A stretch of DNA of 64,000 nucleotides from Ga0077555 sp964500805 (GCA_964500805.1 CAZCQH010000007.1:62001-126000), one strand, 5' to 3'. Positions 52,347 to 63,965 are shown, counted from the first letter of the stretch. The notes: a model not told the origin generated them from the sequence alone. A program made the numbers and translations.

Positions 52347-53759
52347 TCACACTTCGTGCACACTGACATCAAGTGGCATGCCACCGCGCGCACGCAGTGT
52401 GACACGCGAGAGAGGCTCCGGTGCAAGCGACGGCGCGCATGAGAACTCCGCGCTGCGCACCATCGTCGCCAACAGCACAACTGCCTCGATCATCGCGAAG
52501 CTCATGCCGATGCACGTCCGAGGGCCAAAGCCAAAAGGAATGTACTGGGTCCGCGAAAGCAGCTTTTCCTGCTCGGGCGCGAAGCGGATCGGATCGAAGA
52601 GATCGGGGTCGCGCCAGAGCTTGCGATGCCGATGCAGCACGAAAATCGGTATCACCAGCATTGCTCCCGGTTTGAAGTGATGGCCGCCGAGCGTGACAGC
52701 ATCTTTGGCCATGCGGCCGATTACCGGGGCAGGTGGATAGAGCCGCATCGCTTCCTTCAGCACTTGGCGCGTGACCTGCAGGGCCTCAATGTGATGACTC
52801 TCGATCGGTGCACTACCAGCAATGGTCCGGACTTCCTCGTGCACGCGATGCTGCCACTCCGGTGACCGCGCAAGCAGATAGAGCGTCCAGGTCAGCGCCT
52901 TGGCCGTCGTCTCGTGGCCGGCGGCGGCAAACGTCAGCAGGTTTTGCGCCATCTGCATCTCGGACATCGGCTGGCCCGTGTCGGGATCTGTGGCCTGGCC
53001 AAGGCGTGCCATCAGCCCGCCGCTTGCCCAGCCCGCTCGGCGCTCGCGCGCAATGACACCGAGGATCGTCGATTGCAGCCGGCGGGCGGAGCGGCGCATT
53101 CTGCCTTTCGCCGGATGCCAGACCCAATCGGGCACGCGCAGCATCTCGAATGCGATGTCCCAGCTGGTGCCTTCGAGATAGCGGCCAGTCTCCTGCTTCA
53201 GAACCGTGGCTTCCGCCGCGTTCGCGCCTTCGAAGATCGTCGCTTGCAGGACATCGAAGGTAAGATCGGTCATATCGCGGTCGATGAGGCGGCGGCTGCG
53301 TTTTCCGCTTCGGCGCAACTCGGCAACGAACCGCTCTGCGGTGGCCGACATCTTCGGAACATGTGTCAGCAGATCGGCGTGTCGGAAGAGCGGCGCCGTG
53401 ATGCGGCGCTGCCAACGCCAATGTGCGCCTTCCGACGTGAGAATGCCGTCGCCGAGAATTGCAGAGAAGATGCGCTTTTCCACCGGCGACTTCGGGAAGC
53501 TCTCATGATTGGCGAGCAGGATCTCTTCAATCAGCGCGGGATCGGTCACCCAGGCCATGCGCCCGCCGAGCGCAGGCGGCGAGAATATCGGCTCGTGATA
53601 GACGGGCTCCGGGATCGCCCGCAGTGGATTACGCACGAACGTCGGCAGGAACTTCCAGATCGGCAGTGGTGCCCGCGGCGGCTTGATCGAAGGTGGATAG
53701 AGAGCACCCGGCGAGGCGTCGCGATGCGCTGCTGGCGAGTTGCTGACGGCTGGAGTCAT
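52347..53759 (-). CDS. Cytochrome P450
   Basis: 470 residues, soluble bacterial P450. I-helix oxygen-binding motif AAGHETT (279-285), K-helix EAMR (336-339), heme-binding FGFGPRTCIG with the thiolate Cys416. W and R residues in the C-helix (HWRWQRR) contact haem propionates. No ferredoxin or reductase gene nearby, so redox partners are encoded elsewhere. The substrate is unknown. The downstream sequence up to the basic-protein gene has no other gene. Confidence 0.95.
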   Translation of the reverse strand: MTPAVSNSPAAHRDASPGALYPPSIKPPRAPLPIWKFLPTFVRNPLRAIPEPVYHEPIFSPPALGGRMAWVTDPALIEEILLANHESFPKSPVEKRIFSAILGDGILTSEGAHWRWQRRITAPLFRHADLLTHVPKMSATAERFVAELRRSGKRSRRLIDRDMTDLTFDVLQATIFEGANAAEATVLKQETGRYLEGTSWDIAFEMLRVPDWVWHPAKGRMRRSARRLQSTILGVIARERRAGWASGGLMARLGQATDPDTGQPMSEMQMAQNLLTFAAAGHETTAKALTWTLYLLARSPEWQHRVHEEVRTIAGSAPIESHHIEALQVTRQVLKEAMRLYPPAPVIGRMAKDAVTLGGHHFKPGAMLVIPIFVLHRHRKLWRDPDLFDPIRFAPEQEKLLSRTQYIPFGFGPRTCIGMSFAMIEAVVLLATMVRSAEFSCAPSLAPEPLSRVTLRARGGMPLDVSVHEV

Positions 53760-54134
53760 GGCGGCCTCGATGGTTCAAGTGCTCTGCGGGCACGGCTTCG
53801 TCCGCGACTGTAGCGAGGATGGTGGCAGGCTGTGGCCTCTCTCGGATCTGCGGTTCGCCTGCACGATGGCGTGACCCATCGCGCGATTCAAAGGCGCGAC
53901 CAGGAATGGAGCTCGGTCAATCGATTATCTAATCCCGAGACCAGGACCAAGAAAGGGTGGTGCCCAAATTAATGGCACAAGATGCTCGCGGGAGCGACTT
54001 GCCGAGCGGGCGTCACGCGTACACTGGCGATTGCCCAGTGTTCGATGAACGCCCACTTTTCCGAGCCAACGACTTGATCTTCGAGGGCTCGAGGCGAATC
54101 GGACACTCTGCAATCAGGCGTGAGACCGCATGTC
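53760..54134. other. Intergenic region, nothing recognised
   Basis: 375 bp between the P450 start and the end of the dedA gene, holding the P450 promoter. No tRNA, terminator or protein-like frame stands out. Confidence 0.4.
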
Positions 54135-54692
54135 TCAGCCGTGGCCGAACCACCCGCTGAGATATTTCCAGACTGCGCCAATGCCATCGCCGAGCACCAG
54201 CAGAACAAACGCCCAGAGGAACGCCGACGACCAGTTGGCGATTTGGAACTTAGTGCGCGACATTTGAACGGCGCCGGCTACAATCGGAACCGACGCGCGC
54301 AGCGGACCCGAGAAGCGGCCGAGCACGATAGCCCACGCACCCCATCGCTCGAAAAAACTGTGGCCCTTCGGCAGCAGATCGGGATGCCGTGACAACGGCC
54401 ACATGCGCGAAATCTGGTCGTGATAATGAAATCCAAGCCAGTAGGAGACCCAGTCACCGAGAGCCGCGCCGATCGCAGCGGCCGTCAGGATCATCCAGAA
54501 GTCGAAACTTCCGGTGCCGCCGATCAGTGCTCCGATCCCGACGAGGATACCCCAGAAGGGGAGGATGAGTGACACAAAGGCGATCGACTCGCCGAAAGCC
54601 AGCGCGAACACAACCGGTGCCGTCCATGAGCGATGCGCTTTGACAAACTCTATGATCGGCTCGGCGTATTGTTCCAGGCTCATTTGATGCAT
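54135..54692 (-). CDS. DedA family membrane protein
   Basis: 185 residues. Small membrane protein of the DedA/SNARE-associated family, involved in lipid translocation, membrane potential or envelope homeostasis. Several hydrophobic segments; family motifs F-G-E-S near the start (FALAFGESIAFVSLILP), G-D-W-V-S-Y-W-L-G and the conserved GRFSGPLRASVPIVAGA. Start at 54692 (ATG); ATG at 54683 is possible. Stands alone on the minus strand. Confidence 0.9.
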   Translation of the reverse strand: MHQMSLEQYAEPIIEFVKAHRSWTAPVVFALAFGESIAFVSLILPFWGILVGIGALIGGTGSFDFWMILTAAAIGAALGDWVSYWLGFHYHDQISRMWPLSRHPDLLPKGHSFFERWGAWAIVLGRFSGPLRASVPIVAGAVQMSRTKFQIANWSSAFLWAFVLLVLGDGIGAVWKYLSGWFGHG

Positions 54693-54826
54693 TCCCAAGG
54701 GCAGACAGCGAGCAACAAAGTCCGTGCGCCCGAGCGCTTGTCAACTCGCCTCGGACGATCAGGACCGCACGTAGCACAAGGCGACGTCAGTGTCCGATAC
54801 GATACGTTGGCGCAAGGGCAGGTCGG

Positions 54827-55273
54827 TCAGGCGCGGCAGCGGCGTTTCATTTCGACGCCGAGCTCCTTTGCTACCTCGGCAGCAAGCATGGTCCCCCGCG
54901 AGACCTGGGCAGGAGAGAGTGTGGCGGCAGCAGGACTGCGAAGCACCGTCGGTGCTGCGTCAGCCTCACGCCGACCATGGGCAAGCTCGTCGCAGGTCAG
55001 CTCCTTCTTGCGTGACTTGTACGCGAAGAGCCGAACACCTGACGCATAGGCTTCAGGCCCCGCAGGCTCCTTGACCCATTTGCGATCCTTGTCGGAAATG
55101 ATGGTGCGCAGGGCGGATTGGCGTTGATCGATGCACTGCTTGCTGTCGTCAATGCAACCCATGCCGCTGGCGGGGCTGGCTGTGACTTGAGGTTCCGAGC
55201 TTGCACAAGCGGTGAGCAGCAGTGCCGCCACTGTGACAGCGGCGATGGCCGTTCCGCACGATTGATCTCGCAT
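54827..55273 (-). CDS. Hypothetical lipoprotein
   Basis: 148 residues. Signal peptide ending in the lipobox LLTAC (Cys at about 23). The mature part has paired cysteines (GCIDDSKQCID; ELTCDEL) and a final C-terminal Cys. No known domain recognised. The ATG at 55273 gives a good signal sequence. Function unknown. Confidence 0.65.
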   Translation of the reverse strand: MRDQSCGTAIAAVTVAALLLTACASSEPQVTASPASGMGCIDDSKQCIDQRQSALRTIISDKDRKWVKEPAGPEAYASGVRLFAYKSRKKELTCDELAHGRREADAAPTVLRSPAAATLSPAQVSRGTMLAAEVAKELGVEMKRRCRA

Positions 55274-55498
55274 GTTCCCGCCCCCCGATGGGCCCGTCCC
55301 TCTTGTCTCCCGCTGGGAGAGGCCATAGAAGGCAGTGGTGGCGGTCCTGTGGCAATGTCAAGCCATCTGCCGCCGGCTCATGAAGCAGCGTTGCAGAGGA
55401 CCCGTCCAGACTTGGACGACGATTGCCGTCGCGATCCGCTAACACTTTACTTCAGAACCTGAAATCAAAACGTCTTCCCGAAAGCAGGAGTGAAACGA

Positions 55499-56473
55499 AT
55501 GGCGCATGCAATTTGCGTACATAAGGTCGGCGGCCCGGATGCTATGCAGTACGAGAGCGTCGAGGTCGGTGCGCCGGGGCAGGGGCAGATCAAGCTGAAG
55601 CAGCATGCGATTGGCGTGAACTACATCGACGTTTATTTGCGAACGGGGCTGTATCCCCAGCCGGTGAGCCCGTTCGTCCCTGGCATGGAAGGCGCCGGTG
55701 AAGTGACGGCAGTCGGTCCGGGCGTTACTGATTTGAAGGTCGGCGATCGGGTGGCATATGCCGGCCCGGCCGGCGGATATGCGACCGAGCGGCTGATTGC
55801 GGCCGACCGCGTCGTCAAAATGCCGGATGGCATCGACTACAAGACCGCTGCCGCGATGATGCTGCAGGGCATGACGGTGCGTTACCTGATCCGCAAGACC
55901 TACAAGGTCGTGCCCGGAACGGTGATGCTGTGGCATGCCGCGGCGGGTGGTGTCGGCCTCATCGCCTGCCAATGGGTGAAGCACCTCGGCGGCATGCTGA
56001 TCGGCACGGCTGGAGGCGCCGAGAAATGCAAGCTCGCGCTTGCGCACGGCGCGGCACACTGCATCGATTACACGAAGGACGATTTTGTCGCCAAGGTGAA
56101 GGAGATCACAGGCGGCAAGCTGTGCGACGTCGTCTATGATTCCATCGGCAAGGATACGTTCCCGAAGTCTCTCGACTGCCTGAAGCCACTCGGACTGTTC
56201 GTGACGTTCGGCAATGCGTCGGGCCCGATCGAGAACCTGAATCCGGGCATCCTGTCGGCGAAGGGCTCACTTTATATGACGCGCCCGTCGCTTGGCAACT
56301 ACACGGCAACGCGCGCCGATCTCGTCGAGACGGCCAACGATCTCTTCGATGTTGTCAAGAAGGGGATCGTGAAGATCCCGGTCAACCACACGTACGCGCT
56401 GAAGGACGCTGCCCAAGCGCACCGCGATCTCGAGGGGCGCAAGACCACCGGCTCGATCGTGCTGACGCCCTGA
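55499..56473 (+). CDS. qor: Quinone oxidoreductase (NADPH:quinone reductase, MDR family)
   Basis: 324 residues. Zinc-free MDR of the Qor type: GVNYIDVYLRTGLYP, PFVPGMEGAGEVTAVGPGV, VAYAGPAGGYATERL, cofactor loop AAAGGVGLIACQWVK (G-G-V-G). ATG at 55499 has AGGAG eight nucleotides upstream; GTG at 55490 is an alternative. Reduces quinones with NADPH. Convergent with the DUF442 gene; a 13-bp hairpin lies between. Confidence 0.92.
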   Translation: MAHAICVHKVGGPDAMQYESVEVGAPGQGQIKLKQHAIGVNYIDVYLRTGLYPQPVSPFVPGMEGAGEVTAVGPGVTDLKVGDRVAYAGPAGGYATERLIAADRVVKMPDGIDYKTAAAMMLQGMTVRYLIRKTYKVVPGTVMLWHAAAGGVGLIACQWVKHLGGMLIGTAGGAEKCKLALAHGAAHCIDYTKDDFVAKVKEITGGKLCDVVYDSIGKDTFPKSLDCLKPLGLFVTFGNASGPIENLNPGILSAKGSLYMTRPSLGNYTATRADLVETANDLFDVVKKGIVKIPVNHTYALKDAAQAHRDLEGRKTTGSIVLTP

Positions 56474-56536
56474 CGTCGGCAAGTCGTGCCCATGGCGCGC
56501 CGCGCCGAGCGACTTAAGGCATTGTGAGAAGCAGTC

Positions 56537-56573
56537 GGGCCAGGAAAGCACAACTGTGGCGCTTTCCTGGCCC
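56537..56573. terminator. Convergent terminator hairpin, 13-bp stem
   Basis: GGGCCAGGAAAGC and its exact reverse complement with an 11-nt loop, between the qor stop (56473) and the DUF442 stop (56585). It could end transcription from both sides. Confidence 0.65.
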
Positions 56574-56584
56574 TCCGCTTGTCA

Positions 56585-57022
56585 TCATTTGGCAATGTCG
56601 CGCACGAAGGCCTTGAAGCCCTCGTCGGTGATCGGGGCGCCGACGCGCTCGGCTTCCGCAAACACCTGATCGGCCGTCCATCCCTCGGCCTTCGCCTTGG
56701 CAAGCATGGCGTGCAACACGGCACGCCCGCCGGCCATTCAATGCACTCGGACTGGCCCGTCCGATGCCGCGATCGCCTCAGCGACGGCATCAACTTGGGC
56801 CGGGTCGAGGTTCTTCGAGTCGACCGGGATGTGCACATAGGCGAGACCTGCGCGCCGCGCGGCCTCACCTGCCGCGACCGGGTCCAGCGGCTGGTTCTGC
56901 TCGCCCGGCCGGCGAAGGTTGATGACGGTGCGGATCCCGTCCGCGTACATTGCGGCGAAGTCGGCCTCGCTCGGCTGACCGCCGGTACTGACGCGACCGT
57001 CGATCTTGACGGGTGGTTTCAT
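56585..57022 (-). CDS. DUF442/PTP-like phosphatase with in-frame UGA at the catalytic cysteine (candidate selenoprotein)
   Basis: Reading through one TGA (56738-56740) gives 145 residues matching the DUF442 (beta-lactamase-hydrolase-like, TIGR01244) family of phosphatase/sulfurtransferase-like proteins. The N-terminal half has VSTGGQPSEADFAAMYADGIRTVINLR and the interior AYVHIPVDSKNLDPAQV. The P-loop reads V-R-V-H-[TGA]-M-A-G-G-R: H94, stop codon at 95, R100, where the family has H-C-x-x-G-x-R. The frame continues unbroken for 50 residues with alpha-helical sequence to TGA at 56585. ATG at 57022 has AAGGAG nine nucleotides upstream. A selenocysteine at the nucleophile, a nonsense mutation, a sequencing error, or reinitiation at the ATG directly after the TGA are the options. 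Other TGA codons in the window act as stops, so no code change. Confidence 0.6.
56708..56727 (-). promoter_or_regulatory. SECIS-like hairpin downstream of the in-frame UGA
   Basis: RNA stem GGCGUGC/GCACGCC (7 bp) with the loop CGUGUU, starting 10 nt and reaching its loop 17 nt after the UGA. It has the dimensions of bacterial SECIS elements: loop within 16-37 nt of the UGA, G among the first two loop bases, stem of at least 4 bp. In a GC-rich gene a chance hairpin is possible. Confidence 0.4.
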
Positions 57023-57119
57023 CGTTTATCTCTCCTTGGATGGACACTGACGCGCCAAAGCTAGACCGATTTGCGGGTATTGCCACTGGTTATGTCCAGG
57101 TGGGTGCCGGAGGCAGGCG

Positions 57120-58433
57120 TTACAAGCAGTCCTTCAGGGCGTCGCCGAAGATCGATAGGCCGAGGTCGATCTCCTCATTGCTGATCGTGATCGGAGGCGC
57201 CAACCGAAACACGCCCCAGCCGCCGCGAACGATGCTGGTCGATAGGCCCAGCTCCAGGCAGCGGTTCATGACGCGTTGTGCGAGCTCAGGCGCAGGAGTC
57301 TTGCTGTTGCGATCAGCGACCAGTTCGATGCCCATCAGGAGGCCGCGGCCGCGTATGTCGCCGATGACCTCGTAACGCTGCTGCAGGGCTTCGAAGCCGG
57401 CACGCAGCCGTTCGCCGGCCGCCACGGCCCGCTCTGCCAATCGATCCCGCAAGATGATCTCGATGACTTTCAGGCCTACGGCCGCTGGCAGCGGATCAGA
57501 GGCGTGGGTCGTGTAAAAGTGGAACTTCTTGTCGAAACAGCGATCCTCGATTGCGGGCGTGGTCAGTACGGCCGAAAGCGGCAGGCCGGCGCCAAGCGTT
57601 TTTGACAGCGTGATGAAATCGGGCACGAGGCCGTCGTACGCGCAGTCGAAGAGGCGGCCGGTGCGGCCCAGTCCCGTTTGAGCTTCATCGACAACGACGA
57701 GCATGCCGCGAGCACGCGCCCGTTCGGCAACGGCCTTGAGGTAGCCAGGCGGCGGCACGATGACACCGCCGGACGAGAGGATCGACTCGATGATCAGCGC
57801 CGCCGGATTGCCGCTCGACTGCTTGTCGAACAGCTCGAAGCCATAGTCGAGCTCGCCGAGCCAGTCGTAGGCATTGCCGTTCATGAAGCGCGGACGATAA
57901 GGCGTCGGCGCGGGCAGCACGAACGAGCCCGGCAGGGCTGGTCCATGGCCGTGCCGGCTGCTGTTATAGGTAGCCGACGCAGCTCCCATCGTTACGCCAT
58001 GCCACGAGCGGGAGAGCGCCAGCACTTCGAACCCGCCGGTCGCGGTTCGCGCCATTCGCAACGCAGCCTCATTGGATTCGCCGCCCGTCGAGAGCAGCAG
58101 CACCCGGCTGAGGTCGCCCGGAGCGATCTTGGCGAGCTGCTCGGCGAGGTCGATGACCGGCCGCGACAGCAGCTGGCTGTAGAGGTGAATGAGATCGCCG
58201 GCCTGCTCTCGGATCACCGCCGTGATCTCGGGGTGGCTGTGACCGAGAATGGCGCTCATCTGCCCCGAGGCGAAATCGAGCAGGCGGCGCCCATCGGTGG
58301 TGGTCATGAACGAGCCCGACGCGCGCTCGATGATCGCCGGCTGAAAGAAGTGCCCATAGCGGACCAGATGCCGGTCGGCCCGTTCCCACAGGGCTTGATC
58401 GGCGTGAGAACGGTGGGTGGCCGGCGTGTTCAT
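57120..58433 (-). CDS. Class III aminotransferase (2,2-dialkylglycine decarboxylase-like)
   Basis: 437 residues, PLP fold type I. Seen: FASGQMSAILGHSHPEI, STGGESNEAALRMAR, the aspartate loop VVVDEAQTGLGRTGRLFD (pyridine-N aspartate) and the PLP-binding lysine in DFITLSKTLGAGLPLS. Resembles 2,2-dialkylglycine decarboxylase and related omega-transaminases; which one cannot be decided. ATG at 58433 preferred; the open frame to 58490 is not family-like. Upstream of the DUF442 gene by about 100 bp on the same strand. Confidence 0.9.
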   Translation of the reverse strand: MNTPATHRSHADQALWERADRHLVRYGHFFQPAIIERASGSFMTTTDGRRLLDFASGQMSAILGHSHPEITAVIREQAGDLIHLYSQLLSRPVIDLAEQLAKIAPGDLSRVLLLSTGGESNEAALRMARTATGGFEVLALSRSWHGVTMGAASATYNSSRHGHGPALPGSFVLPAPTPYRPRFMNGNAYDWLGELDYGFELFDKQSSGNPAALIIESILSSGGVIVPPPGYLKAVAERARARGMLVVVDEAQTGLGRTGRLFDCAYDGLVPDFITLSKTLGAGLPLSAVLTTPAIEDRCFDKKFHFYTTHASDPLPAAVGLKVIEIILRDRLAERAVAAGERLRAGFEALQQRYEVIGDIRGRGLLMGIELVADRNSKTPAPELAQRVMNRCLELGLSTSIVRGGWGVFRLAPPITISNEEIDLGLSIFGDALKDCL

Positions 58434-58606
58434 GACTGCTCTCGTCAGACGTTGATCAACAACTGTCTGTCTGCCCGGGGCGGCTGTCAAATGCAGTTGT
58501 TTTCGATCCTACCTGAGTTGGGGCGGCTGTTGAGCGCGTCTTCGGGGGCTTGGACGAATCACCTGAAGTGGTTGAGCAACTCAGGCGCTTCAGCTAATCC
58601 CGGCAC

Positions 58607-60868
<2,262 letters not shown>

Positions 60869-60958
60869 GCTCGGCTTCGCGATTCATCGCCAGCAGTGAG
60901 CTGCGTGGGTCCCAATCGGGGCCCATCGAAATGCACCCCACGAGGTAGCCGCGATAGA

Positions 60959-62005
60959 TCACGTGCCATCTGGCCGGACGGCACCCCCTGCATCATGCGC
61001 TGCAAGCAGCGCATCGATGAGCCGGTGTACCTTGAGGGCTTCGCGGCCAGTGACGCGCGGTTTGCGCTTCGCGACGATGGCGTCGATGAAGTCGGCCCAC
61101 ACCGCGCGGTGATAATCGTGCGGGAAGGCCATGGGATCGGCACCCGTGCCGCCCGCCGAGCCATCGGGCGTGATTTCCTCGCGCGTCCCGTCGGCGTAGG
61201 CAATGAAGAGCGAGGTGCCCGCGAGGCTCGCCGATCCTCTGGTGCCGGCAATGTCGATGCGCTCGGCAAAACCCGGATAGGCGGCTGTGGTGGCCTCGAT
61301 CACACCAATCGCGCCGTTTTCGAAGCGCACGGCCGCCGCGACCATGTCCTCCGTTTCCATGCGATGGACGGGCGATGTCTGCGCGAAGCCTTTCACCGCG
61401 ACAATTCCGCCTGCGCTTGGCTCTGTGAGCGACAGCATCAAATCGAGCGTGTGAATGCCTTGCGTGAGGAGCACGCCGCCGCCGTCCCGGGCACGGGTGC
61501 CGCGGCCGGGCTCGTCATAGTAGCTCTGCGGTCGCCAGAGGCGGATCGAAGTCGAGCAGTTGGCGATTTCACCGAGGCGCTTCTCGGTCAGGATCTGGCG
61601 CAGCCGTTCACCCGCGGGGCGGAACCGGTGCTGCAGCATCACCGCCAGGGTGATGCCGGCTTTCTCGGCTGTTTCCACGAGTGCGACTGAACGATCGGTC
61701 GCAATCTCCAATGGCTTCTCGAGAAGGATGTGCTTGTCCGCAGCGGCGGCGCGCTGGACGAGATCGAGGTGCGTGTTGGGTGGCGTCAGGATGCCGACGC
61801 CAGCGATCGAGCGGTCGGCAAGGATTGCATCGAGCGATGTGGCTGCGGGAAACGGAAACTGGCTGGTGAACTTGGCGCGGCGCTCGGCGCTGGGTGAGAA
61901 CGCGGCGGCCACCTCCGCCTTGCCTTCGTTGACGAGATCAACCAGCCCCTTGGCATGCGGCCCGACGGCCATGCCGAGGCCGATGATCGCGAGTTTGGGC
62001 TTCAT
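60959..62005 (-). CDS. Gfo/Idh/MocA family oxidoreductase
   Basis: 348 residues. NAD(P)-dependent dehydrogenase: Rossmann IIGLGMAVGPHAKGLVD, the GVGILTPPNTHLDLV block and the catalytic EKPLE motif (ILLEKPLEIATD). The C-terminal domain shows GIHTLDLMLSL. Substrate likely a sugar, inositol or related polyol. Convergent with parC. ATG at 62005. Confidence 0.9.
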   Translation of the reverse strand: MKPKLAIIGLGMAVGPHAKGLVDLVNEGKAEVAAAFSPSAERRAKFTSQFPFPAATSLDAILADRSIAGVGILTPPNTHLDLVQRAAAADKHILLEKPLEIATDRSVALVETAEKAGITLAVMLQHRFRPAGERLRQILTEKRLGEIANCSTSIRLWRPQSYYDEPGRGTRARDGGGVLLTQGIHTLDLMLSLTEPSAGGIVAVKGFAQTSPVHRMETEDMVAAAVRFENGAIGVIEATTAAYPGFAERIDIAGTRGSASLAGTSLFIAYADGTREEITPDGSAGGTGADPMAFPHDYHRAVWADFIDAIVAKRKPRVTGREALKVHRLIDALLAAHDAGGAVRPDGT

Positions 62006-62249
62006 GAGATGGGCCTCACAGATCGTTTGACAGGCAATTGCAGTCTCGACCCTACCAGGATCGAGGCTTGCGGCCAGTCCATCGAGGGCAGCGCCTCGCC
62101 AAGGCGATATTCCCCGCCGATCGCTGACCAGCAGCTATTGAGGAATGCGGGTGCGCTACAGCGCGTCGGTGCGGTCGGTGCGGATGCAGGCGAGGTCAGT
62201 ATTCATCGGCTGCTCCTTCGCAAGGATCGGCGTTCGAGCGCATGGGTGG

Positions 62250-62714
62250 TTACTCTCGCTCCACAAGCAGGACAGTACCGCTCATGCCTTTGACCCGGAC
62301 GCGAGAGCCGGTTGGAGCCTCAGGACCTTCCGCCAGCCAGACGGTGTCACCGATCCGCACCTTGCCCCGTCCGCCGCGAATGGCGTCCTCGACGGGCACG
62401 ACACGGCCGATGTACTCGGTGCCGCGCTGATTGAGGCCCGGAATGTCGGATTGCGCCACCGCTGCGCCAGCGAAGCGGCGAGCAACGAACATCATCGCGA
62501 CAGAAAGCACCGCGAACAGCGCGACCTGCCAGGGCCAGGTGAGACCGAAACCAAGACTGAAGAAGCCCGCCAGGATCGCGGCAAGGCCGAACCAGAGCAG
62601 ATGAACACCTGGGAAGACCGCTTCGAGCCCGAAGAGTATCACGGCCAGGATCAGCCAGTTCCAGGGGCCGAAGCTCGAGAGTGCGTTGAGCAGCGACATG
62701 GTTTCGCTCGTCAT
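62250..62714 (-). CDS. NfeD family protein
   Basis: 154 residues. Membrane protein of the short NfeD1b type with about three transmembrane segments (NWLILAVILFGLEAV, HLLWFGLAAILAGFFSL, WQVALFAVLSVAMMFVA) and a C-terminal OB-fold (GRVVPVEDAIRGGRGKVRIGDTVWLAEG). NfeD proteins work with SPFH/stomatin proteins in membrane-domain quality control; the SPFH gene is directly upstream (110 bp) on the same strand, as usual. The start may be ATG at 62714 or 62699. Confidence 0.9.
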   Translation of the reverse strand: MTSETMSLLNALSSFGPWNWLILAVILFGLEAVFPGVHLLWFGLAAILAGFFSLGFGLTWPWQVALFAVLSVAMMFVARRFAGAAVAQSDIPGLNQRGTEYIGRVVPVEDAIRGGRGKVRIGDTVWLAEGPEAPTGSRVRVKGMSGTVLLVERE

Positions 62715-62824
62715 CAATGAATGAGACTTGATCTGGGCACAGGCACCGATCAACCCAGTACCTGGGCTTGCCGGCATACAACCCGAACCAAGAGTGATCG
62801 ACGGGGACGTCAGATCGCCTCTTC

Positions 62825-63799
62825 TCAAACTTTCGGAACGATGCTGCCGTTGGGTCGCTTGCCCCCATCCTTGAAGGCCTCCTTCGCGATCTCGGCAACG
62901 CCGCTGAGCGAGCCGATCACCGAGGACGCCTCCAGCGGCATCATGATAATCTTCTGGTTGGGTGACTTGGCAATGGCCTCCAGCGCCTTCATGTAGTTGT
63001 TGGCCACGAAGTAGTTGATCGCTTGCACATTGCCGCGTGCGATAGCGTCAGAAACCATGCGGGTCGCCTCGGCTTCGGCTTGCGCGGCCCGCTCGCGGGC
63101 TTCGGCGTCGCGAAAGGCGGCCTCCTTGCGACCTTCGGCTTCGAGAACGGCAGCTTGCTTCTCGCCCTCGGCCTGCAATATCGCCGCCTGGCGATGGCCC
63201 TCGGCTTCGAGAATCTGAGCCCGCTTGTCGCGCTCGGCCTTCATCTGCCGGGCCATGCTGTCGACCAGGTCGCGTGGCGGGGCGATGTCCTTGATCTCGA
63301 TGCGCGTAACCTTGACACCCCAGGCTTCAGTTGCGGCATCGACGACGTGCAGCAGCTTGGCGTTGATCTGGTCGCGGTTGGAGAGCAGCTCGTCCAGGTC
63401 CATGGAGCCCATGACAGTGCGGATATTGGTCATGGTCAGGTTGACCATGGCAGCCTCGAGCTGGTCCACCTGATAGGCGGCTTTGGCGGCGTTCATGACC
63501 TGATAGAAGCTGACGCCGTCGACCTTGACCATGGCGTTGTCGCGCGTGATGACATCCTGTGAGGGGATATCGATCACTTGCTCTTTCATGTTCATCCTGT
63601 GGCCGACGCGCTCGACCACGGGCAGGAGGAAGTTCAGGCCGGGATCGAGCGTACGGGTGTACTTGCCGAAATTCTCGACGGTCCATTCGTAGCCCTGCGG
63701 CACGAATTTGATGGTCAGATTGGCGATGAGAACCGCGAAAGCCAGCAGGATAAGGCTGAAGATCCCAAGGCTGCCGAATCCGGCGAATGGGTCTAGCAT
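62825..63799 (-). CDS. SPFH domain/band 7 family protein (stomatin/QmcA-like)
   Basis: 324 residues. One N-terminal membrane segment (GIFSLILLAFAVLIANL), then the SPFH domain (FVPQGYEWTVENFGKYTRTLDPGLNFLLPVVERV...) to about residue 200, and an Ala/Glu-rich coiled coil with repeats like ILEAEGHRQAA and VLEAEGRKEAA (about 205-265). Forms large membrane-attached oligomers. ATG at 63799 with GGGAG upstream. Operon with nfeD. Confidence 0.93.
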   Translation of the reverse strand: MLDPFAGFGSLGIFSLILLAFAVLIANLTIKFVPQGYEWTVENFGKYTRTLDPGLNFLLPVVERVGHRMNMKEQVIDIPSQDVITRDNAMVKVDGVSFYQVMNAAKAAYQVDQLEAAMVNLTMTNIRTVMGSMDLDELLSNRDQINAKLLHVVDAATEAWGVKVTRIEIKDIAPPRDLVDSMARQMKAERDKRAQILEAEGHRQAAILQAEGEKQAAVLEAEGRKEAAFRDAEARERAAQAEAEATRMVSDAIARGNVQAINYFVANNYMKALEAIAKSPNQKIIMMPLEASSVIGSLSGVAEIAKEAFKDGGKRPNGSIVPKV

Positions 63800-63965
63800 G
63801 GCGATACTCCCTTCCCAGAAAACTCGATCATGATGCGAGTTTAGGCTTTTTGTAGGCTGCACAAGGTAAAATAACGATGAAATAGAGCGGCGCGGAACCC
63901 GCCAACGTCCGCGGTCGGATAGTACGCGAATATTATGTTAACCTGAATAGATACAATTTTATCTT

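Noticed and set aside
56585..57022. Explanation of the in-frame TGA by a reassigned genetic code (TGA as Trp)
   Set aside because: TGA serves as the normal terminator of many genes in this window (for example hyuA, the CoA ligase, the MerR gene), and the expected residue is Cys, not Trp.
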